The translations under genes were made by a program, and so were the position numbers. 39,065 bases of DNA, taken from contig NZ_SMMC01000196.1 in the NCBI RefSeq assembly GCF_009711445.1, positions 1 through 39,065 of the forward strand, read 5' to 3'. This document shows, in pieces, positions 17,281 through 26,852 of the stretch. This DNA is from Curvivirga aplysinae (GTDB lineage: Bacteria > Pseudomonadota > Alphaproteobacteria > UBA8366 > Aestuariispiraceae). Within the stretch, counting starts at the first letter, position 1. Each line of letters opens with the position of its first letter. Below the pieces are notes generated by a model that worked only from the letters and a program-made list of their open reading frames with translations, was not told the DNA's origin and ran no database searches.

Positions 17281-18426
17281 ATGTTTGGAAATAGTCGCGA
17301 TATAAAACGTGCAATTGATGTATTAGAACGTGCGATTAAGGGCGATTTTGAGGCGCGTTTGACAAACATTGATGCGAAAGGGGATGTTGGTATTCTTTTG
17401 CATCGAATTAATGATTTTATAGACCGTTCAGATGCATATCTGCGTGAAAGTGCGGCCGCTATGGAACATGTCAGCAATTCTAAATATTACCGTAAGATTG
17501 TTGAAACCAGTATGGATGGTGCTTTTTTAAATGCCAGTCGCACTGTGAACAATGCGCTAGACAGTATGAAATCACGGGTAGATAGCTTTGAAGTGGCTTT
17601 GGAGCATTTCGAAAATAATGTTGGTGGCGTGGTTTCGACTGTTTCCTCTGCTTCATCTGAACTGGATAATTCAGCATCTTCTATGCAGAATATTGCCAAC
17701 TCAACGAGCGAACAGGCAACCGCAGTGGCTGCCGCTGCGGAAGAAGCTGCGGTAAATGTTCAAACAGTAGCTGCAGCTTCCGATGAATTAACAAACGCGA
17801 TAAACGAAATTTCTGGGCAAGTTATGAATGCTTCAAGCGTGGCAAATGAAGCAGCAGAGGTTTCATCAAAAGTCGCCAGTCAAGTGGACGATCTCAAACA
17901 AGCGGCAGATCAGATTGTAAATGCAGTGAGTATTATTAATGACATTGCAGATCAAACAAACCTCTTAGCGTTGAACGCTACCATTGAAGCTGCGCGTGCG
18001 GGTGAAGCAGGTAAAGGTTTCGCGGTGGTTGCGAATGAAGTGAAAAACCTTGCCAATCAAACAGGGCAGGCGACGGCTGATATTGGGAATTATGTAAAGA
18101 ATATTCAGGAAGCCACTGATATTACTGTTGATGGGATACATAATATCTCAGAAAAAGTAAGTTTGATTAATTCTGCGAATTCGTCAATTTCAGCAGCAGT
18201 TGAAGAACAATCTGCGGCAACAAATGAAATCACACGCAATATTGAAGAAGCTTCTGCAGGTACAGCGGAAGTAACAACAAATATTGCAATGGTGACTGAA
18301 GCAGCCCAAGAAACTGGGCAGGCTGCGGGTGAAGTCAGCCAATCTTCGTCTGATTTGAAAGATCAATCTCAAAGTCTTGCAGAAATTGTCGATGACTTCT
18401 TGGTTGAAGTAAAAAAGGTTGTTTAG
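17281..18426 (+). CDS. Soluble methyl-accepting chemotaxis protein
   Basis: This 381-residue receptor lacks transmembrane segments and a periplasmic domain. Residues 1-100 are helical and HAMP-like ([21 protein letters not shown]). The remainder is the long coiled-coil signalling domain with the highly conserved hairpin tip [20 protein letters not shown] (residue 221 onward) and [17 protein letters not shown] that contact CheA and CheW. Alanine/glutamate-rich helices near 150-165 and 300-320 are likely methylation regions. A GGGGAGA ribosome site lies within the end of the PAS gene. It presumably takes its sensory input from the PAS protein encoded just upstream; no che genes are in the window. 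Confidence 0.93.
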   Translation: MFGNSRDIKRAIDVLERAIKGDFEARLTNIDAKGDVGILLHRINDFIDRSDAYLRESAAAMEHVSNSKYYRKIVETSMDGAFLNASRTVNNALDSMKSRVDSFEVALEHFENNVGGVVSTVSSASSELDNSASSMQNIANSTSEQATAVAAAAEEAAVNVQTVAAASDELTNAINEISGQVMNASSVANEAAEVSSKVASQVDDLKQAADQIVNAVSIINDIADQTNLLALNATIEAARAGEAGKGFAVVANEVKNLANQTGQATADIGNYVKNIQEATDITVDGIHNISEKVSLINSANSSISAAVEEQSAATNEITRNIEEASAGTAEVTTNIAMVTEAAQETGQAAGEVSQSSSDLKDQSQSLAEIVDDFLVEVKKVV

Positions 18427-18482
18427 AATATAAAAATAGTTCGAGATAGAAGTAACGCTCTTATTTTAAAAAAATTGAACTC

Positions 18483-18522
18483 AAAAGATCAATTTATGGG
18501 ATGGTGACATGTGATCTTTTTT
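18483..18522 (+). terminator. Predicted intrinsic terminator after the chemotaxis receptor
   Basis: AAAAGATCA (18483-18491) pairs with TGATCTTTT (18512-18520) across a 20-nt loop and runs into TTTTTT. The stem is A/T-rich with few GC pairs, so strength is moderate. Confidence 0.5.
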
Positions 18523-18600
18523 AGGAGAAAACACTGGAATCCGTATTCTATGTCTTAGCTATGTAAGTGAACCAAATCAGCTTACGTGATTTACTAGATT

Positions 18601-19410
18601 TTATTCAGGTGTTTGAAGTTTTAGTATTATACGGTTCTGAGTATCTAAACGGCGGAAGATGGCGCCATAATGTTTTTGAAGTAGCTGGTCAATCAGGCCA
18701 GTTTCTTGTGCGTTTTTCAGAGCGTCTTTAATAATATATTTCAGGTTTTCTTTTTCATGAGATAAATAAAATCTGAAGTCACGATCATAGGCAAGGATAA
18801 GTCTTGGTTCTATCTCTAATCCTTTATGCAGATGGGATTCTGTGAAGACTTCTATAATACCGCGTGAAAAATAGTCTATATTATGTTTTTGGCTTGCTGT
18901 CATTGCATAGATATTACGCCATTCTCCATCAACGATTTGATGTTTTAAATCGTTCAATGCCCAGACTTTGATGTCGAACCAATTCATGCCAAAGCCGCCA
19001 GATTTGTTTAGATTTCGGAAATCTTGCAATGTCTGGATTTTTTCATATTTTTTCCTATTGCCTGCGGGGATGAGAAGGATGCGCTGACCAATGAGTTTAT
19101 TGGTTATATCTATTTCAATAGGAATATATTTATTATTTCTTTCCTTTGACGCAACCAGCCATATCAGGTCCAGTTCCCCGCGTTCAAAAAGCTGCACAGT
19201 ACGTTTTTGCGGTAAATCTCTTGAGAATACAAGGCTTGCTTGATGCCCTTGATTTGCTAAAGAAGTGACAAGTAACTCATGAAAATAACTATATGAATTG
19301 TCAGACCTACCTTCCACTCGAAGGTTGATTTGTGTTGCGTGTGCATCCACCGTTATCTGAGTAAATGTCAGAAATACGAAGATGATAGATATTTTCCAAA
19401 TTTTGAGCAT
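18601..19410 (-). CDS. Periplasmic solute-binding protein, amino-acid-type (SBP_bac_3-like)
   Basis: This 269-residue protein starts with a signal peptide (MLKIWKISIIFVFLTF..., cleavage plausible at DAHA-TQ). A two-lobed binding fold follows, with RGELDLIWLVASKERN, IGQRILLIPAG and YFSRGIIEVFTES resembling type-3 solute-binding proteins. Near the end, KDALKNAQETGLIDQLLQKHYG is typical of that family. No ABC permease or ATPase is adjacent, so it is either an orphan binding protein or a ligand-presenting partner of a sensor. It is divergent from the response regulator and hybrid kinase on its right. Family assignment is good, ligand unknown. Confidence 0.75.
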   Translation of the reverse strand: MLKIWKISIIFVFLTFTQITVDAHATQINLRVEGRSDNSYSYFHELLVTSLANQGHQASLVFSRDLPQKRTVQLFERGELDLIWLVASKERNNKYIPIEIDITNKLIGQRILLIPAGNRKKYEKIQTLQDFRNLNKSGGFGMNWFDIKVWALNDLKHQIVDGEWRNIYAMTASQKHNIDYFSRGIIEVFTESHLHKGLEIEPRLILAYDRDFRFYLSHEKENLKYIIKDALKNAQETGLIDQLLQKHYGAIFRRLDTQNRIILKLQTPE

Positions 19411-19751
19411 CTATATCCAAACGTAATTATATTTAGGCTGTATGATATACGATAATTTCTAGTTAATGAAGCGGTTGGGGCATTTTTCAGTTCTAGGTAT
19501 ATGTGTAAAATAAGAAATTCCCGTCATACGTTTTTTCTCGACTTTCTGTTAATTTTTGTCCTCATCAGAAGGGGGCACAAAATAGTAGACCGTTACTTAA
19601 TGATAAACTAATATTCCATTAGGGGCTTACTATTTTTTAGTCCAAATATTTATCCTTAGAACAGGTATTTTACCGATTTTTGTCAGTTTTTTGAGTTTTA
19701 TTCGCTTTAAACTGTTTTGGTTAAATTTTTGGCGGGAGGGGGTATGTTTCA
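19411..19751. other. Intergenic region between solute-binding protein and response regulator
   Basis: No gene is visible in these 341 bp. It should hold divergent promoters. It includes a nested hairpin at 19579-19638 (annotated separately) and a strong GGCGGGAGGGGG ribosome site just before the response-regulator start. A minimal frame ATGTTTCAATGA at 19744 overlaps that start and is probably meaningless. Confidence 0.6.
19579..19638 (+). promoter_or_regulatory. Nested hairpin followed by T-run in the response-regulator leader
   Basis: AAAATAGTA (19579-19587) pairs with TACTATTTT (19628-19636). The loop contains a second short pairing TAATG (19598-19602) / CATTA (19617-19621), and six T residues follow. 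The form is that of an intrinsic terminator 114 bp ahead of the response-regulator ATG: an attenuator, the end of a small RNA, or chance in AT-rich DNA. Confidence 0.35.
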
Positions 19752-20132
19752 ATGAATAAAATTTTGATCATTGATGACGAGCGAGATATGGCACAGTTTG
19801 TTGCTGATATTTGCCAAACTAAGAATTTTGATACTACGGTGGTAACTACTGCCTCCGAGGCTATCAAAGCGATCAATGATAGTTCAGATTATCTTGGGGC
19901 CGTTTTAGATATCGTTATGCCTGATGTAGACGGTATCGAATTAGTTCAAGCTTTAGGAGATGAACATCCCAATATTCCGGTTGTCCTGATGTCGGGATAT
20001 GCCGACAGTTACTTGGATGCCGCATCCATACTTGGAAAGGCCCATGGGGTGAATATTGTAGGACAACTTTCCAAGCCTTTTTCTGTTGAGGATTTGGTTC
20101 CCTTCTTGGATAAAATTCAGTTGGCTTCCTAA
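19752..20132 (+). CDS. Single-domain response regulator (CheY-like receiver)
   Basis: The 126 residues form one receiver domain without an output domain. The acidic pair is in IIDDERD, the phosphoacceptor is Asp53 in VLDIVMPDVDG, the conserved serine is in VVLMSGYAD and the lysine in QLSKPFS. It has a strong GGGAGGGGG ribosome site. It lies 30 bp before the hybrid histidine kinase and is very probably cotranscribed, so it may be phosphorylated by that kinase or act as a phosphate sink. The SGYAD/SKPF style matches receivers paired with hybrid kinases rather than chemotaxis CheY. Confidence 0.93.
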   Translation: MNKILIIDDERDMAQFVADICQTKNFDTTVVTTASEAIKAINDSSDYLGAVLDIVMPDVDGIELVQALGDEHPNIPVVLMSGYADSYLDAASILGKAHGVNIVGQLSKPFSVEDLVPFLDKIQLAS

Positions 20133-20162
20133 GCGATTAAAAGCTGAAAAATATAAATTTAT

Positions 20163-22739
20163 ATGTTGAATATAAAAATAACATCTAGGCGATCTGCGTT
20201 TTTACCGATTATGGGGGCGTTGTTAATTGCGACCTTGTTGATTGGTTGGGTTATTTCTTATTCACTTTATAAATCTGCGATTGAAGAGAATAAAGAGAAC
20301 TTGATGCATTTAGCTAGTAATCTTAGCTCTTTAATTTCTTCCATTGCTGGATTTGATCAAAAATATATTGGCGAGGACTTCCAAGGTGACGCCAGTGACG
20401 CCACTTTAAGGCAAGTGCGGAAGGCACTGTCTCTGCCATTTGGTGCGGGGACAACGGAGGCGCTCATATTTCGTGCCGTAGAGGGTGGCGTTGAGATGCT
20501 CGTTCATATCGAAGGGGATTATCATCAAGACTATTACCCTGATGATACAGAGTTAGGTGCATTAGCGATTCAAACGCTTGATGGTGAATCCGGTGTTGTG
20601 CATTTGCAGGACCCGGATGGGCAGGATTTGTTGATTGCATATAAGCCGATTGAACTTACGAATTGGGGTATTTTTGTCGAACGTTATGAAAGTGAAATTT
20701 GGCATCCTTTTTTGTGGTCGTCTATTCAAGCGTTCATGGTCTCAATTGTTGTTATTTTATTAATGGCCTGGGGTATTTTGTGGATAACGCAACAGATTTC
20801 AAAAGATGCGTTGGAAAGTGAACGCAAGCAAGTTGAGCTAACAAATTCTCTTCTTAGAACTCAGCAAATCGGTAAGCTTGGAAATTGGCATCTGAACTTA
20901 AAAACCGATCATTTGCAATGGTCAGATCAGGTCTTTGAAATATTTGATATGAACCCAGCAGATTTTGACCATACAGTTGAAATGTTCTTTCAACGAGTCC
21001 ATCCGGATGATGTAGAGCTTATACGTCAGGAATCACGAAAAGCAATTGATCAGGGCGGCGAATATACGGTTGATCATCGATTGATTATTCGTAACGGATC
21101 CGTTCGGTATGTCAGAGAGAATGCTGAAATTGAAAAGGATAAGGACGGAAAACCGATTGCAATGCTTGGAACGGTTATTGATATAACTGATATACGGGCC
21201 AAGCAGATGGAGCTTGAAAGGATTGAAGCACAGCTTAGATTGGCGATTAATAGTGCACTAATTGGATTAGTTGTCAGTAATGTTGAGGGTGAAATACTCA
21301 CCTTCAATGATACAGCGTCCCAGATTTTTGGTTATTCACCTGAAGAAATTATTGGTTCAAATGTTTCCGTTCTAGCAAATAGCGATGATGCCAAGCGCCA
21401 TCATCACTATCTGGCCAATTACTTGTCGACAGGCGAAGCGCAGATAATTGGTAAAGGGCGTGAGGTGATCGGTAAAAGAAAAAACGGAGATGATTTTCCT
21501 CTTAGACTTGGAATTGCACCTTTGAAACTGGATGATGAACTTCATTTTATTGCATCTATCGAAGACCTTTCAGAGCAGAAGCAGTTAGAAAGTCAATTGC
21601 GTCAAGCGCAGAAGATGGACGTAGTTGGGCAAATGGTTGGTGGTATTGCCCATGATTTCAATAATTTACTTGGGATTGCAATGGGTAATTTGGAGTTAAT
21701 TAATATGGCTTTAACTGATCAACCTGAAATTACCCGAAAATCTGAACGCGCTTTAAATGCAATCAAGAGGGGAGCAGGCCTAACCGCTAAGTTATTAGGC
21801 TTCTCACGCCAAAACTTAAAAGTTGGCACAACCGCAAATATAGATGAGGCTATTGATCAGGTTTCCGATCTTATTAAGCGCTCTTTAACGAGTTCAATAG
21901 AAGTCATAGTAGATGTCGCAGATGATCTTCCTGATGTAAATGCGGATCAAGGAGATTTGGAAGATGCGATTGTAAACTTGTCATTGAACGCAAGAGATGC
22001 AATGCCAGATGGGGGGCAGCTTGCTATTAAATCCACCTTTGTACATTCGGATGAGGTTGTTATTCCAGATATGGAAACTTCAGATGAATTAGGATTTGTC
22101 GCTGTTTCTATCGCAGATACTGGTACTGGTATGGATGATGAAACGCTTGAAAAGATTTTTGAACCATTTTTCACTACTAAAGAATCTGGAGTGGGCACTG
22201 GTCTAGGTCTTTCTATGGTGTATGGTTTTGTGAAGCGCGCCGGTGGAGGAATCGATGTACATACGAAGCTTGGTCAAGGTACTAATATAACACTATATTT
22301 ACCGATTAGCATGACTGAGAGCAGCAATAAATTTTCTGAAGATGAACCACCTATCAAATTGAAATTCAAAGAGGTGAGCAAAATATTGGTTGTGGATGAT
22401 GAGCCGGACCTGCTTAAACTTGTTAAAACTGTTTTGTCCTCTGAAGGGCATCAGGTTTTAATATCATCAGATGGCAATGAAGCATTAGAGATATTTGAGA
22501 AACATAAAGATATCGATATTGTATTATCTGATGTAATTATGCCAGGTCATATGAGTGGATATGAACTTGCGCAAACAGTAAGAGAGGCACGTCCAGATAT
22601 CAAATTTTGTTTTATGTCTGGCTATACAGGTAGGAGTAATCCCATCAAGGAAGAATATTCTGATATGCCACTTTTACGTAAACCATTTACTATAAACGTT
22701 TTATTGAAATTTGTTTCGAAACAATTAAATCAACACTGA
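20163..22739 (+). CDS. Membrane hybrid histidine kinase (Cache-like sensor, two PAS, HisKA, HATPase, receiver)
   Basis: The 858 residues contain, in order: a transmembrane helix at about 13-35; a periplasmic domain at 36-186 ending in AYKPIELTNWGIFVERYESE, which reads like a Cache fold; a second helix at about 187-208; PAS at about 232-345 (WSDQVFEIFDMNP, VHPDD); PAS at about 350-470; and HisKA with phosphoacceptor His497 in GGIAHDFNNLLG. An HATPase domain follows, with NLSLNARDAMPDGG, ADTGTGM and GTGLGLSMVYG. The C-terminal receiver has Asp790 in VLSDVIMPG. It probably senses a small extracytoplasmic ligand and passes phosphate to its own receiver and perhaps to the regulator just upstream. 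Confidence 0.94.
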   Translation: MLNIKITSRRSAFLPIMGALLIATLLIGWVISYSLYKSAIEENKENLMHLASNLSSLISSIAGFDQKYIGEDFQGDASDATLRQVRKALSLPFGAGTTEALIFRAVEGGVEMLVHIEGDYHQDYYPDDTELGALAIQTLDGESGVVHLQDPDGQDLLIAYKPIELTNWGIFVERYESEIWHPFLWSSIQAFMVSIVVILLMAWGILWITQQISKDALESERKQVELTNSLLRTQQIGKLGNWHLNLKTDHLQWSDQVFEIFDMNPADFDHTVEMFFQRVHPDDVELIRQESRKAIDQGGEYTVDHRLIIRNGSVRYVRENAEIEKDKDGKPIAMLGTVIDITDIRAKQMELERIEAQLRLAINSALIGLVVSNVEGEILTFNDTASQIFGYSPEEIIGSNVSVLANSDDAKRHHHYLANYLSTGEAQIIGKGREVIGKRKNGDDFPLRLGIAPLKLDDELHFIASIEDLSEQKQLESQLRQAQKMDVVGQMVGGIAHDFNNLLGIAMGNLELINMALTDQPEITRKSERALNAIKRGAGLTAKLLGFSRQNLKVGTTANIDEAIDQVSDLIKRSLTSSIEVIVDVADDLPDVNADQGDLEDAIVNLSLNARDAMPDGGQLAIKSTFVHSDEVVIPDMETSDELGFVAVSIADTGTGMDDETLEKIFEPFFTTKESGVGTGLGLSMVYGFVKRAGGGIDVHTKLGQGTNITLYLPISMTESSNKFSEDEPPIKLKFKEVSKILVVDDEPDLLKLVKTVLSSEGHQVLISSDGNEALEIFEKHKDIDIVLSDVIMPGHMSGYELAQTVREARPDIKFCFMSGYTGRSNPIKEEYSDMPLLRKPFTINVLLKFVSKQLNQH

Positions 22740-22788
22740 GAAAAGCTACGAAGCGATTTATCGTTATTCACGTGTTGAGAAGGAAAGA

Positions 22789-22864
22789 TGGTGGCGGATC
22801 AGGGATTTGAACCCCGGACACAAGGATTATGATTCCTCTGCTCTAACCCCTGAGCTAATCCGCC
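22789..22864 (-). tRNA. tRNA with CAT anticodon (elongator Met or Ile2)
   Basis: A 76-nt cloverleaf can be folded: acceptor GGCGGAT/ATCCGCC, D-arm with TTAGCTCAGGGGTTAGAGCA, anticodon loop ATCATAA with CAT at 22831-22829, T-arm with GGTTCAAATCC, discriminator A and an encoded CCA (22791-22789). CAT anticodons serve initiator Met, elongator Met or lysidine-modified Ile; the paired first base excludes initiator. Choosing between Met and Ile2 needs a covariance model. Confidence 0.93.
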
Positions 22865-23096
22865 ACTGTATATATAACTGACGTATATATGGGTTACTGG
22901 TTATTCACCAGAGGCTTGATGTTTTATCATCTTGCGGGCGGATAAATATGAGTTTCGGGCCTTACTGTCAAGCGGACATTTCAATTTTTTTGCAGAAAAA
23001 TTATCTTTTTATAAATCAGCTTGGAAATTCTTAAGTCAAAGGCCATGGATCATTCCTTGCTCATGAAAATCAGCGTGAAATGATCCAAACTTTAAT

Positions 23097-23118
23097 GTTA
23101 AATCTGGTCAGATTTAAC
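23097..23118 (-). terminator. Perfect inverted repeat downstream of mnmA (possible terminator)
   Basis: GTTAAATCTG and CAGATTTAAC flank a 2-nt centre. The repeat lies 15 bp past the mnmA stop. The T-tract on the minus strand is poor (ATTAAAGTTT), so it may act as an RNA-stabilising hairpin or a protein site rather than a true terminator. The rest of 22865-23096 shows no gene. Confidence 0.45.
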
Positions 23119-23132
23119 AGATTTGATTCTGT

Positions 23133-24281
23133 TTAACTGATGCGGCGTTGAATCCAGCCGCCACCTAACACACGGTCATCTTGATAGAAGACACATGCTT
23201 GACCTGGCGATACGCCATTCATGGGTTCTGCAAAGGTAACCTCAACATCACCAAGTTCAGTTGCCTCAACTGTTGCTGCGACAGGTTGCATGGTGGAACG
23301 TACCTTAACACCAATTTCAACAGGCCCTTGGCTTAGTTTTGTATCCCCAAGCCAGTTCACATCGCTTAAACGAATGCGCGGTGTTGCCAATGCAGATTTT
23401 GGTCCCACAATAACCTGACGGTTTTCAGGATCAATTTTGACCACATAAAGTGGGTCTGTACCGCTATTGGCACCACGTCCACCAATGCCAAGGCCACGAC
23501 GTTGACCAACGGTATAGTGGATGATGCCTTTATGTGTGCCAAGTATTTCGCCATCAACATGAACGATATTGCCAGATTCCACCGCTTCCGGGCGGAATTT
23601 CTCAACGATGGACGCATAATTACCGTCTGGCACAAAGCAGATATCCTGACTATCTGGTTTGTCAGCAACTGTCAGATTAAACTTATCTGCCAAGGCGCGG
23701 GTTTCTGTTTTATCCATATGTCCCAATGGAAAGCGCAAGAAATCCAGTTGTTCCTGCGTGGTGGCAAATAGGAAATAACTTTGATCTTTTTTAGGATCGG
23801 CGCCTTTTAACATTTGGGCATCAGTTTCATCACCATTGCGTTGTACATAATGACCAGTCGCCAAAACATCGGCGCCAAGATCTTTTGCTGTATCAAGGAG
23901 GTCTTTGAATTTAACGGTCTGATTACAACGTACACATGGGATAGGGGTTTCGCCGCGCGCATAAGAATCTGCGAAATCTTCGATCACGCTTTCTTTAAAC
24001 TTGCTTTCATAATCCAGCACATAATGTGGGAAGCCGAAAGTATCTGCCACTGTGCGGGCATCATAGATATCCTGCCCGGCACAACAGGCACCAGTGCGCG
24101 CAATGATCTCGCCATGATCATAAAGTTGTAGGGTAATGCCAACAACATCATAGCCTTCTTCATGCAGCATCGCCGCAGTTACAGACGAATCCACACCGCC
24201 CGACATGGCCACAACCACACGGGTATCTTTGGGCTCTTTCGGGAGACCTAAAGAGTTTAAATTTGTAGATTCAGTGCTCAT
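23133..24281 (-). CDS. mnmA: tRNA 2-thiouridylase MnmA
   Basis: This enzyme thiolates U34 of Glu, Gln and Lys tRNAs, using ATP and sulfur relayed from cysteine desulfurase. The 382 residues fit the family. Motifs are the PP-loop [11 protein letters not shown] near residue 28, catalytic cysteine regions [14 protein letters not shown] and [11 protein letters not shown], and the C-terminal [14 protein letters not shown] and SPGQACVFY. The N-terminus is about 20 residues longer than E. coli MnmA ([18 protein letters not shown]), as often in Alphaproteobacteria. It appears monocistronic, with the CAT tRNA beyond its 3' end. Confidence 0.97.
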   Translation of the reverse strand: MSTESTNLNSLGLPKEPKDTRVVVAMSGGVDSSVTAAMLHEEGYDVVGITLQLYDHGEIIARTGACCAGQDIYDARTVADTFGFPHYVLDYESKFKESVIEDFADSYARGETPIPCVRCNQTVKFKDLLDTAKDLGADVLATGHYVQRNGDETDAQMLKGADPKKDQSYFLFATTQEQLDFLRFPLGHMDKTETRALADKFNLTVADKPDSQDICFVPDGNYASIVEKFRPEAVESGNIVHVDGEILGTHKGIIHYTVGQRRGLGIGGRGANSGTDPLYVVKIDPENRQVIVGPKSALATPRIRLSDVNWLGDTKLSQGPVEIGVKVRSTMQPVAATVEATELGDVEVTFAEPMNGVSPGQACVFYQDDRVLGGGWIQRRIS

Positions 24282-24410
24282 AACCTTTGTCCTATCTCAT
24301 TTATAGGGCGCGATATAGGGCTTTTCCTTGTATTTCGCAAGGGGAAAGCCTAAGAAAAGCAGGATCAGAACAATTTCTTAATCTCTCTTTTATACGGATG
24401 AAGCAGTTGG

Positions 24411-24623
24411 ATGTCTAATGTTACCTTGGAAAAGGGGCTGGATGCGCCTTTAGTTACGTTTGAAGAATTACCCGTTATTGATAGGGCGGATTTTATTTCT
24501 GGTAAGTATAAGCAGGGCGTTGCAGATAAGCTTGGCTGCGCCTGTCCTGATGTTGGCTTTTTATATCTCGTCAATCACGTGACATATTTGAAAGACGAAG
24601 AGGTCCAAGAAGACGCCGCTTAG
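24411..24623 (+). pseudogene. N-terminal remnant of an isopenicillin N synthase-like 2OG-Fe(II) oxygenase
   Basis: Only 70 residues remain. The segment LPVIDRADFISGKYKQGVAD followed by CACPDVGFLYLVNH matches the start of the DIOX_N domain (typically LPVIDLS...GFFYLVGHG). After NH the sequence changes to VTYLKDEEVQEDAA and stops. The catalytic HxD...H and arginine motifs of the iron site, normally some 150 residues further on, are absent from the following 150 bp, which run into the hisG ribosome site. It looks like a deletion remnant; a functional short protein is possible but I see no support for it. Confidence 0.6.
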
Positions 24624-24774
24624 GAAAAAGTAAGTTTTTCAGATATTTTTTATGGAAACTACTGGAAAACTAAGTCCTTCTATGCCAGATAAAGAGCCGT
24701 TCGCATCTTGCGATACAGCAATGTTTGTATTTAGTCGCGCAGTTTATAGAAACTGCAATCTAGGAGATACTCAG

Positions 24775-25437
24775 GTGAGTGAATCTGATCCATTGGTATT
24801 AGCCGTGCCGAAAGGCCGAATTTTAAAGGAATTGCGTCCGTTGATGGAAGCTGCCGGTATCGTGCCGGAACCAGCATTCGATGATCCATCCGCACGTCAG
24901 CTAAGCTTTGCGACTAATATCCCCCATCTAAGCTTGATCCGTGTCAGAAGTTTTGATGTGGCAACATTTGTTGCGTTTGGTGCTGCACAATTAGGTGTTG
25001 CAGGCAATGATGTATTGATGGAATTTGATTATCCTGAAATCTATGCACCTGTTGATTTAGACATCGGTCATTGCCGTGTATCTGTTGCGGAACCAAAAGA
25101 TTTATCTGAAGAAGATGACCCGGAACGTTGGAGCCATATACGCGTTGCAACCAAATATCCGGATGTGACCCGAAAGTATTTCGCGGACCGTGGTGTTCAG
25201 GCTGAATGCATTAAGTTAAACGGCGCAATGGAACTCGCACCCAATATGGGTCTATGTCGTCGTATTGTAGATTTGGTTTCTTCTGGTCAGACCTTGAAAG
25301 AAAACGGTTTGGTTGAAATTGAAACAATTGCTGAAGTGACCAGCCGTTTGATCGTAAACCGCGCGGCGTTGAAAACACGTCCGGAAGAAGTTGGCCGCTG
25401 GATTGAAGCCTTCAGAGGGGCGAAAGATGCTGCGTAA
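24775..25437 (+). CDS. hisG: ATP phosphoribosyltransferase catalytic subunit, short form
   Basis: This enzyme carries out the first step of histidine biosynthesis, joining ATP and PRPP. Starting at GTG 24775 gives 220 residues beginning [20 protein letters not shown], and AGGAG sits 8 bp before it. An ATG at 24652 in the same frame would add 41 residues with no family counterpart, so it is rejected. [26 protein letters not shown] and the PRPP-binding-loop region [19 protein letters not shown] are visible. The C-terminal regulatory domain of long HisG is missing, so the enzyme should need HisZ, which is not in the window. It overlaps hisD by 11 bp. Confidence 0.93.
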   Translation: MSESDPLVLAVPKGRILKELRPLMEAAGIVPEPAFDDPSARQLSFATNIPHLSLIRVRSFDVATFVAFGAAQLGVAGNDVLMEFDYPEIYAPVDLDIGHCRVSVAEPKDLSEEDDPERWSHIRVATKYPDVTRKYFADRGVQAECIKLNGAMELAPNMGLCRRIVDLVSSGQTLKENGLVEIETIAEVTSRLIVNRAALKTRPEEVGRWIEAFRGAKDAA

Positions 25438-26731
25438 ATTAAATATTACTGATGCTGATTTCGAAGCACAGTTTCAGGACTTACTGAATAGTAAACGTGA
25501 AATGGACGAAGATGTTGACGCTATTGTTGCCGACATCATCGCAGATGTTCGTAAACGTGGCGACGAAGCTGTTCTGGAATACACGAATAAATTTGATAAG
25601 TTGAATTTAACTGCTGAAACCATGGTGATTTCCAAGGAGCAGTTAAAAGCGTCGATTGACGAATGTGACCCTGAAACCGTTGACGCATTAAAATTGGCAG
25701 CTGAACGTATTCGTTCATTCCATGCAAAAACACTTCCTGAAGGTCTGGATTATAAAGATGATGCAGGTGTACGCCTTGGGGCAAAATGGACGGCCGTTCA
25801 AGCGGCTGGTATCTATGTGCCAGGTGGCACAGCAAGCTATCCGTCTTCAGTATTGATGAATGCGATCCCTGCTAAGGTTGCAGGGGTGAAGCGATTAGTG
25901 ATGGTAGTGCCCACACCTGATGGTACGAAAAATCCTTTGGTATTTGCCGCGGCTTACTTTGCAGGTGTAGATGAGGTTTATTCCATTGGTGGGGCACAGG
26001 CTGTCGCAGCCTTGGCGTATGGGACAGAGACTATCAAGCCTGTCGATAAGATCACAGGCCCCGGCAATGCCTTTGTTGCCGCTGCAAAGCGTCGCGTATT
26101 TGGGCAAGTCGGTATTGATATGATTGCTGGACCATCAGAGATTTTGGTTGTGGCAGATAATCAAAATGATCCGGCTTGGGTCGCCATGGATTTATTAAGT
26201 CAGGCTGAGCATGACACATCTGCGCAATCTATTCTGATTACAGATGATGCGGCTTATGCGGATCAAGTGATCGACGCCGTTGATGCGGCATTGAAAACAT
26301 TACCACGTACAGAGATCGCACGCGAAAGTTGGGATAATCATGGTGCGGTGATCGTTGTTGAAAATCTGGATCAAGCTGTCCCGCTTGTGGACCGTGTTGC
26401 ACCGGAACATCTGGAACTTTCAGTGGAAGACCCACAAGAGCTGACAGACAAAATTACCAATGCTGGTTCTATTTTCATGGGACGTTATACGCCAGAAGCT
26501 GTAGGCGATTATGTGGCGGGCCCAAATCATGTTTTGCCAACAGCACGTTCTGCACGTTTTTCCAGTGGGCTAGGCGTATTGGATTTCATGAAACGCAGTA
26601 CATTCTTGCAATGTGATTCTGATAGCCTGGCAGAAATTGGCCCAGCGGCAGTGTCTTTAGCACAATCAGAAGGCCTAGGGGCCCATGCGCGTTCTGTGGC
26701 TATTCGTTTGAACTTGCCAGTCGTCGACTAA
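25427..26731 (+). CDS. hisD: Histidinol dehydrogenase
   Basis: This enzyme performs the last two oxidations of histidine biosynthesis (histidinol to histidine, NAD+, zinc). From ATG 25427, preceded by AGAGGGGCGAAAG, it has 434 residues as expected. Conserved blocks are [46 protein letters not shown] and [14 protein letters not shown]. The zinc/substrate region is [10 protein letters not shown] and APEHLELS, with [18 protein letters not shown] near the end. Coupled to hisG by an 11-bp overlap. A perfect 7-bp AT-rich dyad (26750-26765) lies just after the stop but has no T-tract. Confidence 0.97.
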   Translation: MLRKLNITDADFEAQFQDLLNSKREMDEDVDAIVADIIADVRKRGDEAVLEYTNKFDKLNLTAETMVISKEQLKASIDECDPETVDALKLAAERIRSFHAKTLPEGLDYKDDAGVRLGAKWTAVQAAGIYVPGGTASYPSSVLMNAIPAKVAGVKRLVMVVPTPDGTKNPLVFAAAYFAGVDEVYSIGGAQAVAALAYGTETIKPVDKITGPGNAFVAAAKRRVFGQVGIDMIAGPSEILVVADNQNDPAWVAMDLLSQAEHDTSAQSILITDDAAYADQVIDAVDAALKTLPRTEIARESWDNHGAVIVVENLDQAVPLVDRVAPEHLELSVEDPQELTDKITNAGSIFMGRYTPEAVGDYVAGPNHVLPTARSARFSSGLGVLDFMKRSTFLQCDSDSLAEIGPAAVSLAQSEGLGAHARSVAIRLNLPVVD

Positions 26732-26852
26732 GTTCATCTATGAAAAAGTGAGATTTTTAAATCTCTGGATTGCTCTTTCCTATTCGGGCTGTGTAAGATT
26801 GTTCTAATGACTAGAATAATGACATAGACAGCTCGAAAAGGGGAGACATGTC

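Noticed and set aside
17276-17281. PAS and chemoreceptor genes as one frameshifted Aer gene
   Set aside because: The receptor has its own ribosome site and ATG and a complete helical N-terminus; the break looks like a normal gene joint.
23502-24131. Plus-strand open frames opposite mnmA
   Set aside because: Shadows of a fully conserved mnmA; no independent support.
24652-24774. 41-codon N-terminal extension of HisG
   Set aside because: HisG proteins begin at the LAVPKGR region; GTG 24775 has an ideally spaced AGGAG.
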